Assembly: GCA_030549205.1 (NCBI GenBank)
Contig: JAUKTV010000002.1
Coordinates: 1,488,001-1,552,000 of the forward strand
Direction of reading: 5' to 3'
DNA: 64,000 bases
Source of the DNA: Apiosordaria backusii
Lineage: Eukaryota; Ascomycota; Sordariomycetes; Sordariales; Lasiosphaeriaceae
Shown: positions 54,077-64,000 of the stretch, in pieces
Layout: every line of letters begins with the position of its first letter
How positions within the stretch are numbered: the stretch's first letter is position 1
Notes under the pieces: generated by a model
Database searches by the model: none
What the model was told of the DNA's origin: nothing
The model's input: the letters and a program-made list of their open reading frames with translations, nothing else
Translations under genes and position numbers: made by a program

Positions 54077-54594
54077 GGCTGGCTTCTGAATGATGTAGTT
54101 TGACGGACGGCGAGCTTGATATGGCCGTGTCACGTGTGGAATGCGAAGTTGAGTTTGACCAGGTTAAGAAAAAGGAGGACTGGAAGTTTGTCAAGGCGAG
54201 AAGATTGTGAAAGCTGGCGGCCCAGGGACGTAACGGACTTTACTTTGGCACCCCAAGAATAGAAGGCGTGTGAGAACAAAGAGGGGCAATGCAAAAGACA
54301 GTGAACCGTAAAGCCGCTTTTGTGACAAACAAGCGCTGATAATTCATGGAGTGAGCCCCACTCTGCAAGCAAGCGCCCCGTCGGCGGGGTTGGTCCAAAT
54401 TTGTCGACTGGCGCCTGCAAGACGGTCAAATCACGCGATAAGTAAGGTCAAAAATAGGTAGGTTGCAACAGCCATAAACAAAGTGCTTGATTGATCAAGG
54501 TAATCTCCTTTGCAGTCCAATTCCTCGAGCAATAAAACCTTGCTGCGCCCCAAAGTTGGTGGTTAACAGCAACCGCCTACCCGCTCTCAGTGTT
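54077..54594. other. Spacer, thioesterase promoter side
   Basis: This 518 bp stretch lies between the 5' end of the thioesterase-like gene and the 3' end of the kinase-like gene, which share a strand. Nothing else is recognised. Confidence 0.5.
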
Positions 54595-55866
54595 TCATCC
54601 TAGCCACCGGTCGAGAAGTGTATCAATGGAATATTCAACTGGCCATGACCCAATGGCGTCTGTCGGGAGGTATTCAAGCCAGTCGGACAATTTCCCATGC
54701 GCCTTGATTGTAGAGAGCGCTTTGACAAACTCCCAATGCTCCGGATACCAGCCGCTCAGTTCCCAATCCAAGAGCGCCGTGACTCGGATCTTGCTCTCCG
54801 TTTGGTCAGGCGCGCTTCCCCTTCCGTCGACTTCCCACTTGACCATGATGTTTCTTGGATGTAGATCGCCGTGTGTCATGACGAGCCGGTGGTCGTCTCT
54901 CATTGCAGACCGGATCATGGTTATCCAGGCAGTGGCAGATCTCCCAGGTTGGTGACACAGGAAATCGTTGAATTGCGCTTCAGTCTCAATCGCGCGCTCG
55001 CTCAGGCGTTGCTGTCTCCTCATGTCCTTGCAGATGGCAGATGTGAAGCCGCCAAACCTTGGCTTGTCACCCTGATAAACATCTTGGGCGTGCGGTCCAT
55101 CGCGGAGCGCACGGAATATATCGTTGAGCTGGTTTCTTATCGAGATCTTGTGCTCCGTAGAGAGGCCTGGCCACAGAGATTCGAGCGTGACGCCATCAGC
55201 CCGGGACATAAAGACACAAGTCTTTTGCCTCGCTGTCAGGCAGCCTAGATACGACGGTGCAGGGACTGCTGGGGCGCGGGTGTTGACGTATCTCAGATTC
55301 TCCACCTCGTCGGGATCAAGCGAAGAGCCGATCTTCACAACCACCGACTCTCCGAGGCCGATGACAACGGTGCCGTGCAATGCCCACAGTACTTGACCGT
55401 TTTTGATCGCCTTGTTCATGCCGGCGGCCAACTCGCCTACTATGTGAGGATCGGCGCCCGGGCGGCAGCAGCTGTCATCGTTCAAGCCAACTAGTCGCAC
55501 GACACTCTGATCGAGATCATGGGTGATTTGAATGGGCGGTTCTACGACAAAGTCCTGCCATTGCGCGTCCCTGGGACTCGTACCAGTTGTGCTTCCTTCC
55601 GGCTGCCTCTGCTCAGTCTGCTGTGCTGCTTGGGGCTGTTGACCTCTCGCCGCAACCTTCTTCTGCGCAGCGTGTGCAAGCGTCCCTCGAAGCTGCGGAT
55701 ACGAGTTCGCCTGCTGCTTCAGGGCCAGCGCCAAGTCTGCTGTTGGGTCGCTCTTGAGTTTCGACTTCAACCGATTAAGTGTCAGGGTATTGGCCAGCTC
55801 GTGGGCTTTGTCGATCTCGGCCCCCGCAAGCTGACTCTGGTCGCCTCGCTGCAGCGATTCGCTCAT
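54595..55866 (-). CDS. APH-type phosphotransferase (kinase-like) protein
   Basis: A single exon encodes 423 residues from ATG 55866. Residues 1-110 are a Gln/Ala-rich helical and disordered lead. The kinase-like part starts near 150. An SVVVKIGSS segment supplies the likely ATP-binding Lys, HGDLHPRNIMV (about 335) is the catalytic loop with Asp and Asn, and LLDWELSGWYPEHWEF is the metal-binding Asp region, both typical of fungal APH-family proteins. The family phosphorylates small molecules; the substrate is unknown, and antibiotic resistance should not be assumed. The N-terminal lead is longer than usual. Confidence 0.88.
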   Translation of the reverse strand: MSESLQRGDQSQLAGAEIDKAHELANTLTLNRLKSKLKSDPTADLALALKQQANSYPQLRGTLAHAAQKKVAARGQQPQAAQQTEQRQPEGSTTGTSPRDAQWQDFVVEPPIQITHDLDQSVVRLVGLNDDSCCRPGADPHIVGELAAGMNKAIKNGQVLWALHGTVVIGLGESVVVKIGSSLDPDEVENLRYVNTRAPAVPAPSYLGCLTARQKTCVFMSRADGVTLESLWPGLSTEHKISIRNQLNDIFRALRDGPHAQDVYQGDKPRFGGFTSAICKDMRRQQRLSERAIETEAQFNDFLCHQPGRSATAWITMIRSAMRDDHRLVMTHGDLHPRNIMVKWEVDGRGSAPDQTESKIRVTALLDWELSGWYPEHWEFVKALSTIKAHGKLSDWLEYLPTDAIGSWPVEYSIDTLLDRWLG

Positions 55867-56563
55867 AACTGCAAGTTTATCGGCTGTTGGTGGTGGCGCG
55901 GATGGCAGTTGAGAATGATGTCTGGTTTCAGTTGTGGTCTTTGGCAGGGTCGAAGAGCATGTTGGCTCCAAGTGAGACACCCGTGCCAAATCCCGCTCTC
56001 TGGCCGGCCAATCGGCTTTCGTCTCGGCCGTTGGACGCCAGATGCAGCGCTACTGCTGGCCGTCTTGGCGCCCACACCGGGCCAACAGCGTCCAGCCTAT
56101 CTGGCAAAGATCATGACCATGTTGGATCAAGATGCCGCCCAAGTGACATTAGTCGATAAAATCCACAGCAAGGCGCTCAAAGGAGCTGACTGCTTCGGGC
56201 CTATCATCTTTCCAATCGGGCATAAAATCCAACCCATTAACACATGGAGCGTCAGCAGGCGCACCAGGTTAAGCGCCAGCCAGCTTTCTTGACCATGGCA
56301 GGTTTTGGAAGCCGCCGAAAGTCGTGAAGCCGACGAGATACACAAATAGCTGTGGTCTCGCAACAGTTCATCATGCTATTCGGCGATCTGCTTACCATCT
56401 CATCTGCTTCAATACCGCCAGATCTACGTTCGCAAAGAGGGCTTATTGACGCTTTGTCCATCAGTGGCCCCGGAATTTACCTCAGGCGACGCTCTCTACG
56501 ATCTCTGTTCTATTGCTTGGCTCACTTACACGGCAACGTTTGGCCTCACTTCTCTTCGAAAAC
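55867..56563. other. Promoter-side spacer between divergent genes
   Basis: Separates divergent starts at 55866 (minus) and 56564 (plus). Long chance frames here are not supported by motifs. Confidence 0.5.
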
Positions 56564-56965
56564 ATGACTACCACTGTATTCATCGCCATCTACCAAACCT
56601 TCGACGACCGGGATCCAAACCATTGGGCAATCTTCCTCCATGACAGTGCCAAGGGCGATGTGATTCTTCAAGTCAACGACGACAAACATGGTGTTGGATA
56701 TTACGTCGAAGAGCCCATGTACAACAAGCAGCCTCAACGCTCCGGGCGCCACGAGACGTCCATCGAGGTTGGCACCATCAATTCGGATGACTACGACACT
56801 GCCGTCGCCACTATTCAAGCCACACCAACCGACAACGAGAGCACCACGTGGAACTGTCAAGCCTGGGTTATGGAAGCCCTGGACAGCTTGGAGGAAGTCA
56901 ATATGTTCACTTGGAAACGCGGTGCCAAGGAGCGGGCGCTCAGCAGGAGGCAGCACTGGCAGTGA
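56564..56965 (+). CDS. Small fungal protein of unknown function, 133 residues
   Basis: The single frame runs from ATG 56564. The sequence FIAIYQTFDDRDPNHWAIFLHD, followed by VILQVNDDKHGVGYYVEE and a late NCQAWVMEALDSLEEV, fits a family of small fungal proteins common near HET and effector-like genes (a DUF6540-like pattern). The His of HWAIF and the Cys of NCQAW recall the His/Cys pairing of NlpC/P60- or PPPDE-like peptidase folds, but that is inference. No signal peptide is visible. Confidence 0.75.
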   Translation: MTTTVFIAIYQTFDDRDPNHWAIFLHDSAKGDVILQVNDDKHGVGYYVEEPMYNKQPQRSGRHETSIEVGTINSDDYDTAVATIQATPTDNESTTWNCQAWVMEALDSLEEVNMFTWKRGAKERALSRRQHWQ

Positions 56966-58726
56966 GGCAGACGGGTTTTGCACTTCTTTGTCTTTGGGAT
57001 TTGGTTATGTGGCACTTGGATAGCAGACAGCCAAGCTCTGGGTTTTGGTTTATTCAAGGGACGGTATCATATGTTATCTACTAAGTTGAAACCATTGGGA
57101 AATACAGGTATGTCGTCAAGACGAGAGTCTTTGTTTCTTCACCGCCATAAGGTACATGTGTCTCATATCACGGCCGCCATTTTCACACTCTTCTGGTTCT
57201 ACTGATCTGATAACACTGATAAGTCCGAACTAGGTTGATCATGCTGAAGTGAGTAATTGTACCTAGGTATGAATGTTCGCTTTAGTGTGCTACATGTAAT
57301 CTCATTTGCCTGGTCTATACCAGCGCACATAATTATCAGGCTGTCTACCTAGCACCACACCAGGAAAGTGCATAAGCCAACCACCTTGGTTGTTGGGGCT
57401 GGCCTAAATGCCAATTATAAAGCTATTAATGGGGTAGTCTAGACTAAAAATTAGATTTATTATAGCAACCAACCTAAATGACAGTGGGGGGCTTGCTGTT
57501 AATCTTAGGTAGCTTGCACAAGATGACCTGTACGGATTCAACAAAAGAAGGGAAGAGGAAAAAAAGAAGGAAAAAAACCAGCTCGTGACATGCACACAAC
57601 ACCGTAACCGGCATATTAATACAAGGCTGAAAAAGGAAAACACAAAAAGAAAGATAGAACGTTATATAATTGTTTTGGGTTTGAACTGGCTAATCTACCC
57701 ATCCAATTGTTCATCCAAATCTACCACGGACACAGTTTTAGCCCTCAGCTCAGAGTATGTTCTTTTACACTTTTTTCACTTTCTAAAATGCAACGGGTCA
57801 GAGTCCCGTCTGGAAGACCCTCGAGCCATCTCCAGAGTAGGAAAATGGAACTTTCCAGTCCATACTCTAGGCGCATAGTCCATCGCAATCTGAATTGAAG
57901 TTGGTCTTTTTTATCATGATTGGTCCAAAGTATCAAAAAGAGCCGCCTTCAAATGCACTCTTATAGAGAAGATAATTATACTTGATCTCGGTTCTTCGGC
58001 TGCGTACCGGCAGCAAGTTTGGGACTTTGTTTCCTTCCCCACCTAGACAAAGTGTTTTCTCGGTAGAGTAAATAGCTGGGCTGTTATTCCAAGGCATTTG
58101 CCTGGTGGTAAACATACCCCTTGGATGCTTGGCATTCCTTTTCCGCCACTGCTAATGGGATTTTACTTGCAGCATCATGCGCACATGCTGGACAAGAAGC
58201 TCTCAACCCTTAGACGTCCTTTGCAGGATTAAGATGAGCTTCTGACAGACAGGATAAGGGCTCAGCAATAGCCGTTAGGTTGTCTAAGTGCATCATGACC
58301 TCTCTTTCAGCACTTGTCGGTAGAAGCTGATTTCATGACCGACGACAGACCCTCCGAAACCACATGCCGACACGAGGGAAACCACAAGACAATCCCCCTT
58401 GTATAGCAACCAACAATGTCTTGTCATAGCGGCGAGTCTGCTGCCACCGACCACCGACGCCGACTTCCCCGACCTTTGTCCCACAACGCTCGTACCTGAC
58501 CAAGGACAAAGCGTGCCAGCGGATGTGAACCCCCGATCATCTCTAATTTTGGCGTCAAGGACAGTTTCCTTGTCCTCGAAATGCCTCGACATCTCCAAGA
58601 AGATGGCGGCTTCCGACCAACCAACACATCAAGCCTCCAACTCAACACATGCCGTTCTCCTGAATATATACCAGCCCAACTTGACCCGTCATGTCCCACT
58701 CTTCCACCATAACTACAACTATAGCT
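56966..58726. other. Intergenic 1.8 kb
   Basis: No supported gene. The DNA is fairly AT-rich to 58,300 and then more C-rich up to the Cys-rich gene. Frames at 58,399-59,070 (plus) overlap the next gene in other phases and are treated as shadows. Confidence 0.45.
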
Positions 58727-59201
58727 CCTTCCGTTCCAAGTTAGTCAACACCGTGAAAAACCACAACCATCATCAAATCCATCCAGTCCAAGATCACAAC
58801 CCCCCCGCGCCCCCAAAAATGCCAACCCTCTCACCATCTTCTCTCCCCCTCCCCCCATCCCCCACCCCTGGCTCTGGCGCTGCCACCGCTGCCACACAAC
58901 CTACCGCCTCTCGTGCACCCGACGCTGCCTCCACTGCTCGCACACGCTCTGCACAACCCCCTCCCAAGCCGTCAAGCGCCGCCGTTCCGGCCCCTGCCAC
59001 ACCGAATTCGACTACCAGTGCTGGTCGCAATGGGGCGTCTACCGTCGCGTCACCGCCAACAACAAAATAACCAAACCCAGCCGTCTTCAGAAAACAGCAA
59101 AACTGGATACGACAAAAAACGACACAGACGTCTTTGCGTCGTGGATCCTTTCGCCCCGGGGGGGTTATTCGCCGATACTCCGAGCGAGGAAAAAAGGCTG
59201 A
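58727..59201 (+). CDS. Cys-rich zinc-ribbon-like protein, 5' end unresolved
   Basis: The coding frame ends at TGA 59201. The core starts near 58,863: HPWLWRCHRCHTTYRL, CTRRCLHCSHTLC, then KRRRSGPCHTEFDYQCWSQWG, about 115 residues to the end. C-x2-C pairs spaced like this indicate a zinc-binding ribbon, and I recall similar short fungal proteins of unknown role (W-x-C-x2-C-x-T..CxxC..EFDY). The frame is open from 58,727 but holds no ATG before the core, so the start codon must lie in an upstream exon that I could not place; no acceptor restores phase from the ATGs at 58603 or 58691. The start given here is the edge of the open frame. Confidence 0.65.
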
Positions 59202-60544
59202 AACGGAAAAAGGAAATGTTAAAATAGGTCCCTGTGAGGCCTAATTTACAGTGGACTGGCAGCTGTAATACTACGTGGTTATAGGTGCAAAGGAATGGAG
59301 GATTCGGCCAAGTCCTTGCCCGAAGAGCTTACCCGTCACCGAGCACTTACCCGGCACCCGTGTCTGGGCTCCACTCAGCGCTACAGGCCACTTCAAAAGC
59401 TTGCATCGGGCCAACCAGTGGGCCAAAATAGCTATAATTTTATAATTAAGCTTATAAGGCCTAGTTATATTACTGGTTAAAAGGGCTAAGCCTTGGGCTT
59501 ACGTTGACCCGCACTTCGGTAGGAAGGGGGGCGGTTTGGGTGAAGATTTGTATGGGCGTGAGTCGCCATTTCAGCAACTCTCACCAAAATCGGGGTCCAG
59601 CAAGCCGAACTCTGGCTTATCTGCCCGCCCCGGCGTGCGAGGCCCTGCAAGGCACTCGGTGGGTATGTGGTAGAGGTCGAGTACGAACCCTACTACAGAG
59701 GATATAACAGTGGATTACAGAAGGCTAGCACTATAAATATAGAAGGTTACCACTTATACTCTCTGTTCTACAGCACCCTTGGTGCTGGAGCCCAGTACCC
59801 CAGCAGTGAGCTATAGGTATCGTGTGTGATAATTCCGCTGCACTAAAGAGCACTGTAAGTACCTACCGTTACAGGGCCCTTAGGCCTATATACGGCTCAT
59901 ACCTTTTCAACAAAATATAATTTATTTTAATATTAAATATTTTTACTTTATTTTTAAAAAACTTAATTGTTATAAACTTTAAAAAAAAGAAAAAAATATT
60001 TTTAAAAAGAATAGATTTTCCTTTATAAAATGATATCTTTTTTAATCTTAAATTACTTATATTTATAAAATAACTTTTTATAAACCTTTTTTTAAAGGAT
60101 TTTACTATTAAAATTTCTCTTTTAAATATTTTACCTTAATATATTTTTAAGTTTTTTAAACCTATTATTTTTTTCTATTATCTTAATATATAATATTACT
60201 ATTTTTCTTTTATTTTTATCTTTAATATTGATTTTTTTGTGAATTTTTCTTTAATGTTAAGGTTTCTATATAAAATGTTAGTCTTTCTTAACAGATTTTA
60301 TATTAGTAGTTTTAATACTATTTAAATAGTTTAAAAATATATAAAAATACTTTTAGATTAAAATAAAAATCTAATATCTACTAGTATTTCTTTTATAATT
60401 TTAAATTAAACTTTCGATTATATATTATATTTTAAACTTTTAGACTTTTAGTGTAATTTCAGTATAAAACCCGGTCCATTTCCATGGGTGGGCCATTTCC
60501 AGGTCATCCAACCTACAAAGTCTAGCTACTTCTAACGTCTCTTC
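59202..60544. other. Decayed spacer, possible LTR trace and extreme AT block
   Basis: 59,230-59,890 is moderate GC without a gene; CTACCGTTACA near 59,865 resembles the 3' end of some fungal LTRs, but no matching start is found. The block that follows is listed separately. Confidence 0.4.
59914..60460. other. Extremely AT-rich block (~550 bp)
   Basis: Almost only A and T, with rare isolated G or C, sharply bounded by GC-normal DNA on both sides. It has no open frames of interest. Heavy RIP of an old repeat would give this composition; no repeat family is recognisable. Confidence 0.85.
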
Positions 60545-61693
60545 TTACGCAAACGTAACGAAGCGATGGGCAAAGACGTCGTATAAATGCTCAGTAGCAA
60601 GATGGTTTTTGAAAGCCGTGATCCCACTAACATTATCATGCCCGCATATAGGGCTCGGGCATCGAATCGTAGTAGTTTCATTATATTGGTCGAGATAATA
60701 TCTTTCTAGGTGATCCCTCGCTTTATATCTTGTGCTGAACCTTCTGTCGCTAGCAAAGTCCCAGTAGCAGAAGAAGCAATGCGTGGTTCCGCAGATTGAT
60801 CTGATATCTTGAGGCAATTTACCCTCATTTGTTTCATTTGTCGAGGGTGTTGGCTTCTCTGCGTATATCGATCTCGGCTCTGATAGCTCTGTGAGTTTGC
60901 TTAAAAGTATTAAAGCATCTACTGCGTAGATACAAGCCTGAAGCTTTTCGCTCTCGGGCCTGTTACTTTGATCCTCAATAAGCAGCTGGGTAACGACTCT
61001 CCGTTCGTTAAGTATATGTCCAGACTGCAGCTTGGTGTCAAGTTCGGCTTCAAGTCGGTTAAGGTACTCCGATTTCTTGTTGTGGAGCTGGCGATCAATC
61101 TCCATGCTGCTGACATTGTTAAAAAAATAGTCCCTAGTTCTCTTTGCTGCCTCCTTTCGCACCAGAACCCGTGTTGCTCGGGCTTTTTTGTCAATATCTT
61201 CGAATACAGAATACAAACTGGTCGGCGTCTTGCGAGCAGCTTTCAGTGATCTAGACTTTGAAATAACTAGACTCTTAAGGGCTTCACGTAAGTGCTTAAG
61301 TTTATCTAGCTGATATTCCTTCCCAACGGTCTAGAGGTCTTCAGCGGTTGCCGTCACCGGAGCTCTTGCGTCAATAGAGCGACCTAGGTATGTAGCTGCC
61401 CTGATTAAGGCTGATTTCGAAGGTTGACCGATGAACGCGGCGACAACGTCCACCTGAACGCACTGGTTGATATACGCTTAATATATACCTGCATCTCGGT
61501 GGTTCATCACCTGTTGTAGTTGGCCTTGTGTTGCGACACCTGCGATGGTCAGCGACTCTATTCGAGTATACAGGGGAACCGTTCTGACCTTCGATTGCTT
61601 CTCCGGCCCCTCTTCGAAATGCATATGGCGTGAGAAGCTTCTCAAACACTGAGTGCTTTCCGAGCATGTGTAGGTAGTCCAAATAGGTGTTGT

Positions 61694-63552
61694 AAGCTAG
61701 GGGGGGTAGATTCCGAACACACCTGAAACCGAACACGCTCCACACCCTCTCAAGACACCACAACTCCTTACTTCAAACGCATCTCACACCTTTAATTCTT
61801 AACCAATTCTTTTCCTTTTTTTTCCCTCACAATCACCATGGCTCGTTATACTGAAGAAGATCTTCGAAAGGCTTGTTCTGAGGCGATCAATACACGAAAG
61901 CTACGTCTAGCTGCGGCAAACTGGAATATACCCCCCTCCACCCTTTTCGACCGCCTCCGTGGTGCCCTGCCTCGTTCAGTTGCACACCAGGATGAACAAA
62001 GGCTCAGCCAGCCACAGGAGGCTAGACTGACCGACTGGGTACGGCTTCAACAAGCTCTGGGAGTACCACCTACCCACGCGCAGATCAGAGAATTGGCGCG
62101 CCGTATTGTGGCCGAACGTGGTGATACCAGGCCACTCGGGGAGAGGTGGTGCCGCGCCTTTATTGCCAGAAATCCAGTTATTAAGACCCAGAGAGCTAAG
62201 CCCATTGATCTTAAGCGTGTTCACGCTGCCACAGACGCAAATATTCGGCCTTGGTTTAACCACTTCCGAATACCCTCAGTCTTAGAAATCAAGCCAGAAA
62301 ATCGTTGGAATAAGGACGAGGCCGGTATTATGGAGGGCAGGGGGACTAACGGCCTTATTGTTGGAACTTCGGATCAGAAAGTTATCCAGAAAAAGGATCC
62401 CGGAGGCCGGATCTGGACTACTTTTGTGGAGTGTGTGTCAGCGACTGGCCGCTTTCTACCTCCTTTGGTCATTTTCAAGGGCCAGAAGGCCCAACAGCAG
62501 TGGTTTCCTCGAGATTTAAGGCCGTTTAAGGATTGGGTCTTTAATGCAACAGAAAAGGGCTGGACTACTGACGAAACAAGCCTGAATTGGCTCAAAAATG
62601 TCTTCATACCCTTAACCAAGCCAGCTGATCCCCGGGAGAAGCGCCTTCTTATTATCGACGGCCACGGCAGCCATACAACCGACGATTACATGTGGGAGGC
62701 TTTCTCCAACAATATCCACATCATATACCTACCTGCACACACCTCCCACGTCCTCCAGCCTCTTGATCTCTCTATCTTCAGTCCCCTCAAGCGTGCCTAC
62801 CGCAAACGCCTTGAAACGCTCCTCGCAGAGCGATTTGACGATAGATCTATAGCCGGTAAGCGTGCCTTTCTCGAATGCTACCATTGCGCCAGGCAGGAGG
62901 CTATCACAGAGCGGAATATACGTGCTGGGTGGAAGGCATCTGGCCTCTGGCCTCTCATTATGAGCAAGCATCTGATGAGCCGCCTTCTTCTTAAGAATTC
63001 GAACCAGCTAAGCACTCCTATCGCTACAAAGGTATATTCTAATGCTCAAACGCTTACTACGCCTCTTCTGGAAGAATACGCTAGCGAGAAAGCATTGTGG
63101 TCGACGCCGAGGAAGGCTCACGAGTATCAGAAGCAGGCCAAGGAATTTGCCCACGTAATCAAGGCCATGCCGAGCGACCGGTTGTTTCTGAGGAAGGTTG
63201 GAAAGGCTATGGATGAGCAGGCCTTCGAATTGGCTGCCGCCAAACGAAAGATCCAAGGCCTGGAGGCTAGTTTTGAGCATCTGCGAGCCACGAAGAGGAG
63301 GAGGGTAGAAACTGATCCCAATAAGCTATTTGCCACTATTGGGACCATTCGTGAGGCACAGAGGGCAGTTGGCCGAGTACCGTTGGATTCAGGCGATTCT
63401 GGAGAAGAAGAGGATCAAGGAGATATACGCCATAGTATCACCGTATCATAGAAATATATTTGTTTTTGGTGTTTTGATGTGGGTGTTGATGGTGGCACGG
63501 ACCAGCCGGAGTGTTCGGTTTCAGGTGTGTTCGGAATCTACCCCCCCTAGCT
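61694..63552 (+). mobile_element. Pogo/Fot-type DNA transposon, full length, 1,859 bp
   Basis: Inverted repeats of 42 bp (61694-61735 and 63511-63552) are perfect, start AGCTAGGGGGGGTAGATTCC and are flanked by TA duplications (61692-61693, 63553-63554). The repeat contains two GAACAC-type words. It encodes one uninterrupted transposase, so it is potentially autonomous and young. Its termini differ from those of the pogo derivative at 31,783. Confidence 0.95.
61838..63451 (+). CDS. Pogo-type transposase, intact
   Basis: 537 residues in one exon. Order: Psq-type HTH (about 5-45, LRKACSEAINTRKLRLAAANWNIPPSTLFDRL), CENP-B/Tc5-type HTH (about 55-125, with RWCRAFIARNP), and a DDE_1 catalytic domain. 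Its first Asp lies in RWNKDEAGIMEG (about 165), its second in LLIIDGHGSHTT (about 270) and its third in HVLQPLDLSIFSPLK (about 308). The C-terminus has the usual NIRAGWKASGLWP segment and a basic coiled tail (KRKIQGLEASF..TKRRR). All three catalytic Asp are present and there is no stop, so the protein may be active. The ATG at 61838 has an ideal context (CACCATGG). Confidence 0.96.
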   Translation: MARYTEEDLRKACSEAINTRKLRLAAANWNIPPSTLFDRLRGALPRSVAHQDEQRLSQPQEARLTDWVRLQQALGVPPTHAQIRELARRIVAERGDTRPLGERWCRAFIARNPVIKTQRAKPIDLKRVHAATDANIRPWFNHFRIPSVLEIKPENRWNKDEAGIMEGRGTNGLIVGTSDQKVIQKKDPGGRIWTTFVECVSATGRFLPPLVIFKGQKAQQQWFPRDLRPFKDWVFNATEKGWTTDETSLNWLKNVFIPLTKPADPREKRLLIIDGHGSHTTDDYMWEAFSNNIHIIYLPAHTSHVLQPLDLSIFSPLKRAYRKRLETLLAERFDDRSIAGKRAFLECYHCARQEAITERNIRAGWKASGLWPLIMSKHLMSRLLLKNSNQLSTPIATKVYSNAQTLTTPLLEEYASEKALWSTPRKAHEYQKQAKEFAHVIKAMPSDRLFLRKVGKAMDEQAFELAAAKRKIQGLEASFEHLRATKRRRVETDPNKLFATIGTIREAQRAVGRVPLDSGDSGEEEDQGDIRHSITVS

Positions 63553-64000
63553 TATCGAATTGGCTGTACGCAAGCACCCGTTCTTAAACAATCGGAGCCG
63601 GGATGGCGAAAAACTGGAACATCAAGAATGCTATCCTTCCAGGCCAGGTTCAAAGAACCGCGATTTGGGGTTGTCCGAATGGAGTAGAGGTCTTGTACCG
63701 AGTTGATTTTATCCTTGAAGGCGTCGTCTAGAAAACCGATTGCAATCATGAGCACGGTCGCGTCGAACATGAGGTTGTCAACCTCATATAAAATGAACTT
63801 CTTGCTATGCTATATCAGTATATTTAACGGTATCCACCCAAGAAGTCCTCGCTTACGGGTTTGGATTTTTCTCCCAGCCTTTTGTGTACCTCAATGTTAT
63901 CTCCATAGCGATAAGATCCTTTGGCCCCTCTGGGTTTGGCAAAGTGAATAGCGATACGTCCCTATACGTAAGTGTTTCGAAGTCCTTCTGTTGTTCGCTC

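Larger units (their letters stand above)
60545..64000 (-). pseudogene. DUF3435 tyrosine-recombinase-like gene (Starship captain family), split by pogo
   Basis: Runs leftward from beyond the window edge. Right part: 64000-63857, intron 63856-63805, then 63804-63555 (ILYEVDNLMFDATVLMIAIG). Left part, after the pogo insertion: from 61691 (YLDYLHMLGKHSVFEKLLTPYAFRRG), a short intron near 61,540-61,590, then VMNHRDAGIY with TAA for expected Gln, GQPSKSALIRAATYLGRSIDARAPV, a TAG near 61,332, and an intact 223-codon C-terminal part ending in a C2H2-like finger (CPSPICGHDN..FKNHLATEH). The His/Arg and Tyr pattern fits tyrosine recombinases. The TA at 61692 and 63553 joins both halves in frame. DUF3435 genes head Starship elements, but many are orphan copies. 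Confidence 0.85.

Noticed and set aside
54595..55866. Reading the APH-type protein as an antibiotic-resistance gene
   Set aside because: Fungal APH-family proteins are numerous and mostly of unknown substrate. Nothing in the sequence points to aminoglycosides.
55519..56292. 257-codon plus-strand frame
   Set aside because: It is antisense to the N-terminal half of the kinase-like gene; Leu/Arg-rich text with no motif.
59860..59880. CTACCGTTACA as the end of an LTR
   Set aside because: No matching TGTAACGG-type start or second LTR is found within reach. One short word is not enough.
1..64000. CRISPR arrays, prokaryotic operons, ribosome binding sites
   Set aside because: No regularly spaced direct repeats with unique spacers were seen, and splice structure shows the DNA is eukaryotic.

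Overview
The window looks like nuclear DNA of a filamentous ascomycete. Genes have short GT-AG introns (about 47-100 nt, often with a CTAAC-type branch site), there are Zn2Cys6 and other fungus-specific families, and one region carries C-to-T decay typical of repeat-induced point mutation (RIP). The HET-NACHT-WD40 relic resembles the Podospora HNWD family, so a member of the Sordariales is the best guess. That placement is inference.

Positions 1-31,000 are ordinary gene-bearing DNA: an Hsp70-like ATPase, an unknown protein with a polybasic tail, two very small spliced genes, an intron-containing tRNA-Pro(CGG), an 877-residue Pro/Gln-rich protein, a decayed secreted-peptidase-like hydrolase, and a sugar-catabolism locus. 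That locus holds L-rhamnonate dehydratase (LRA2) and L-rhamnose-1-dehydrogenase (LRA1), with a divergent Zn2Cys6 regulator across a 2.2 kb promoter region. A coiled-coil protein, a secreted NTF2-like protein and a GT8 glycosyltransferase follow.

From about 31,000 the composition shifts. Positions 31,780-46,200 hold decayed copies of four gene types known as recurrent Starship giant-transposon accessories: DUF3723, a patatin-like phospholipase (PLP), a ferric reductase (FRE) and an NLR of HET-NACHT-WD40 type. At the right edge (60,545 to beyond 64,000) lies a minus-strand DUF3435 tyrosine-recombinase-like gene, the family of Starship 'captains', facing left toward that cargo. I read 31-64 kb as a probable Starship relic or graveyard, with a few intact genes (53-59 kb) between.

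Three DNA transposons sit in this zone. A 1,150 bp pogo-type deletion derivative lies at 31,783-32,932. A 3,120 bp Mutator-like element (48,039-51,158) splits an F-box gene; it has 81 bp inverted repeats and an 8 bp target duplication. An apparently intact 1,859 bp pogo element (61,694-63,552) splits the DUF3435 gene. For the last two, the sequence shows the target duplication and that removal would restore the host reading frame.

Exon coordinates were worked out by hand from splice signals and reading frame. Family names come from recognised motifs, not from any search.
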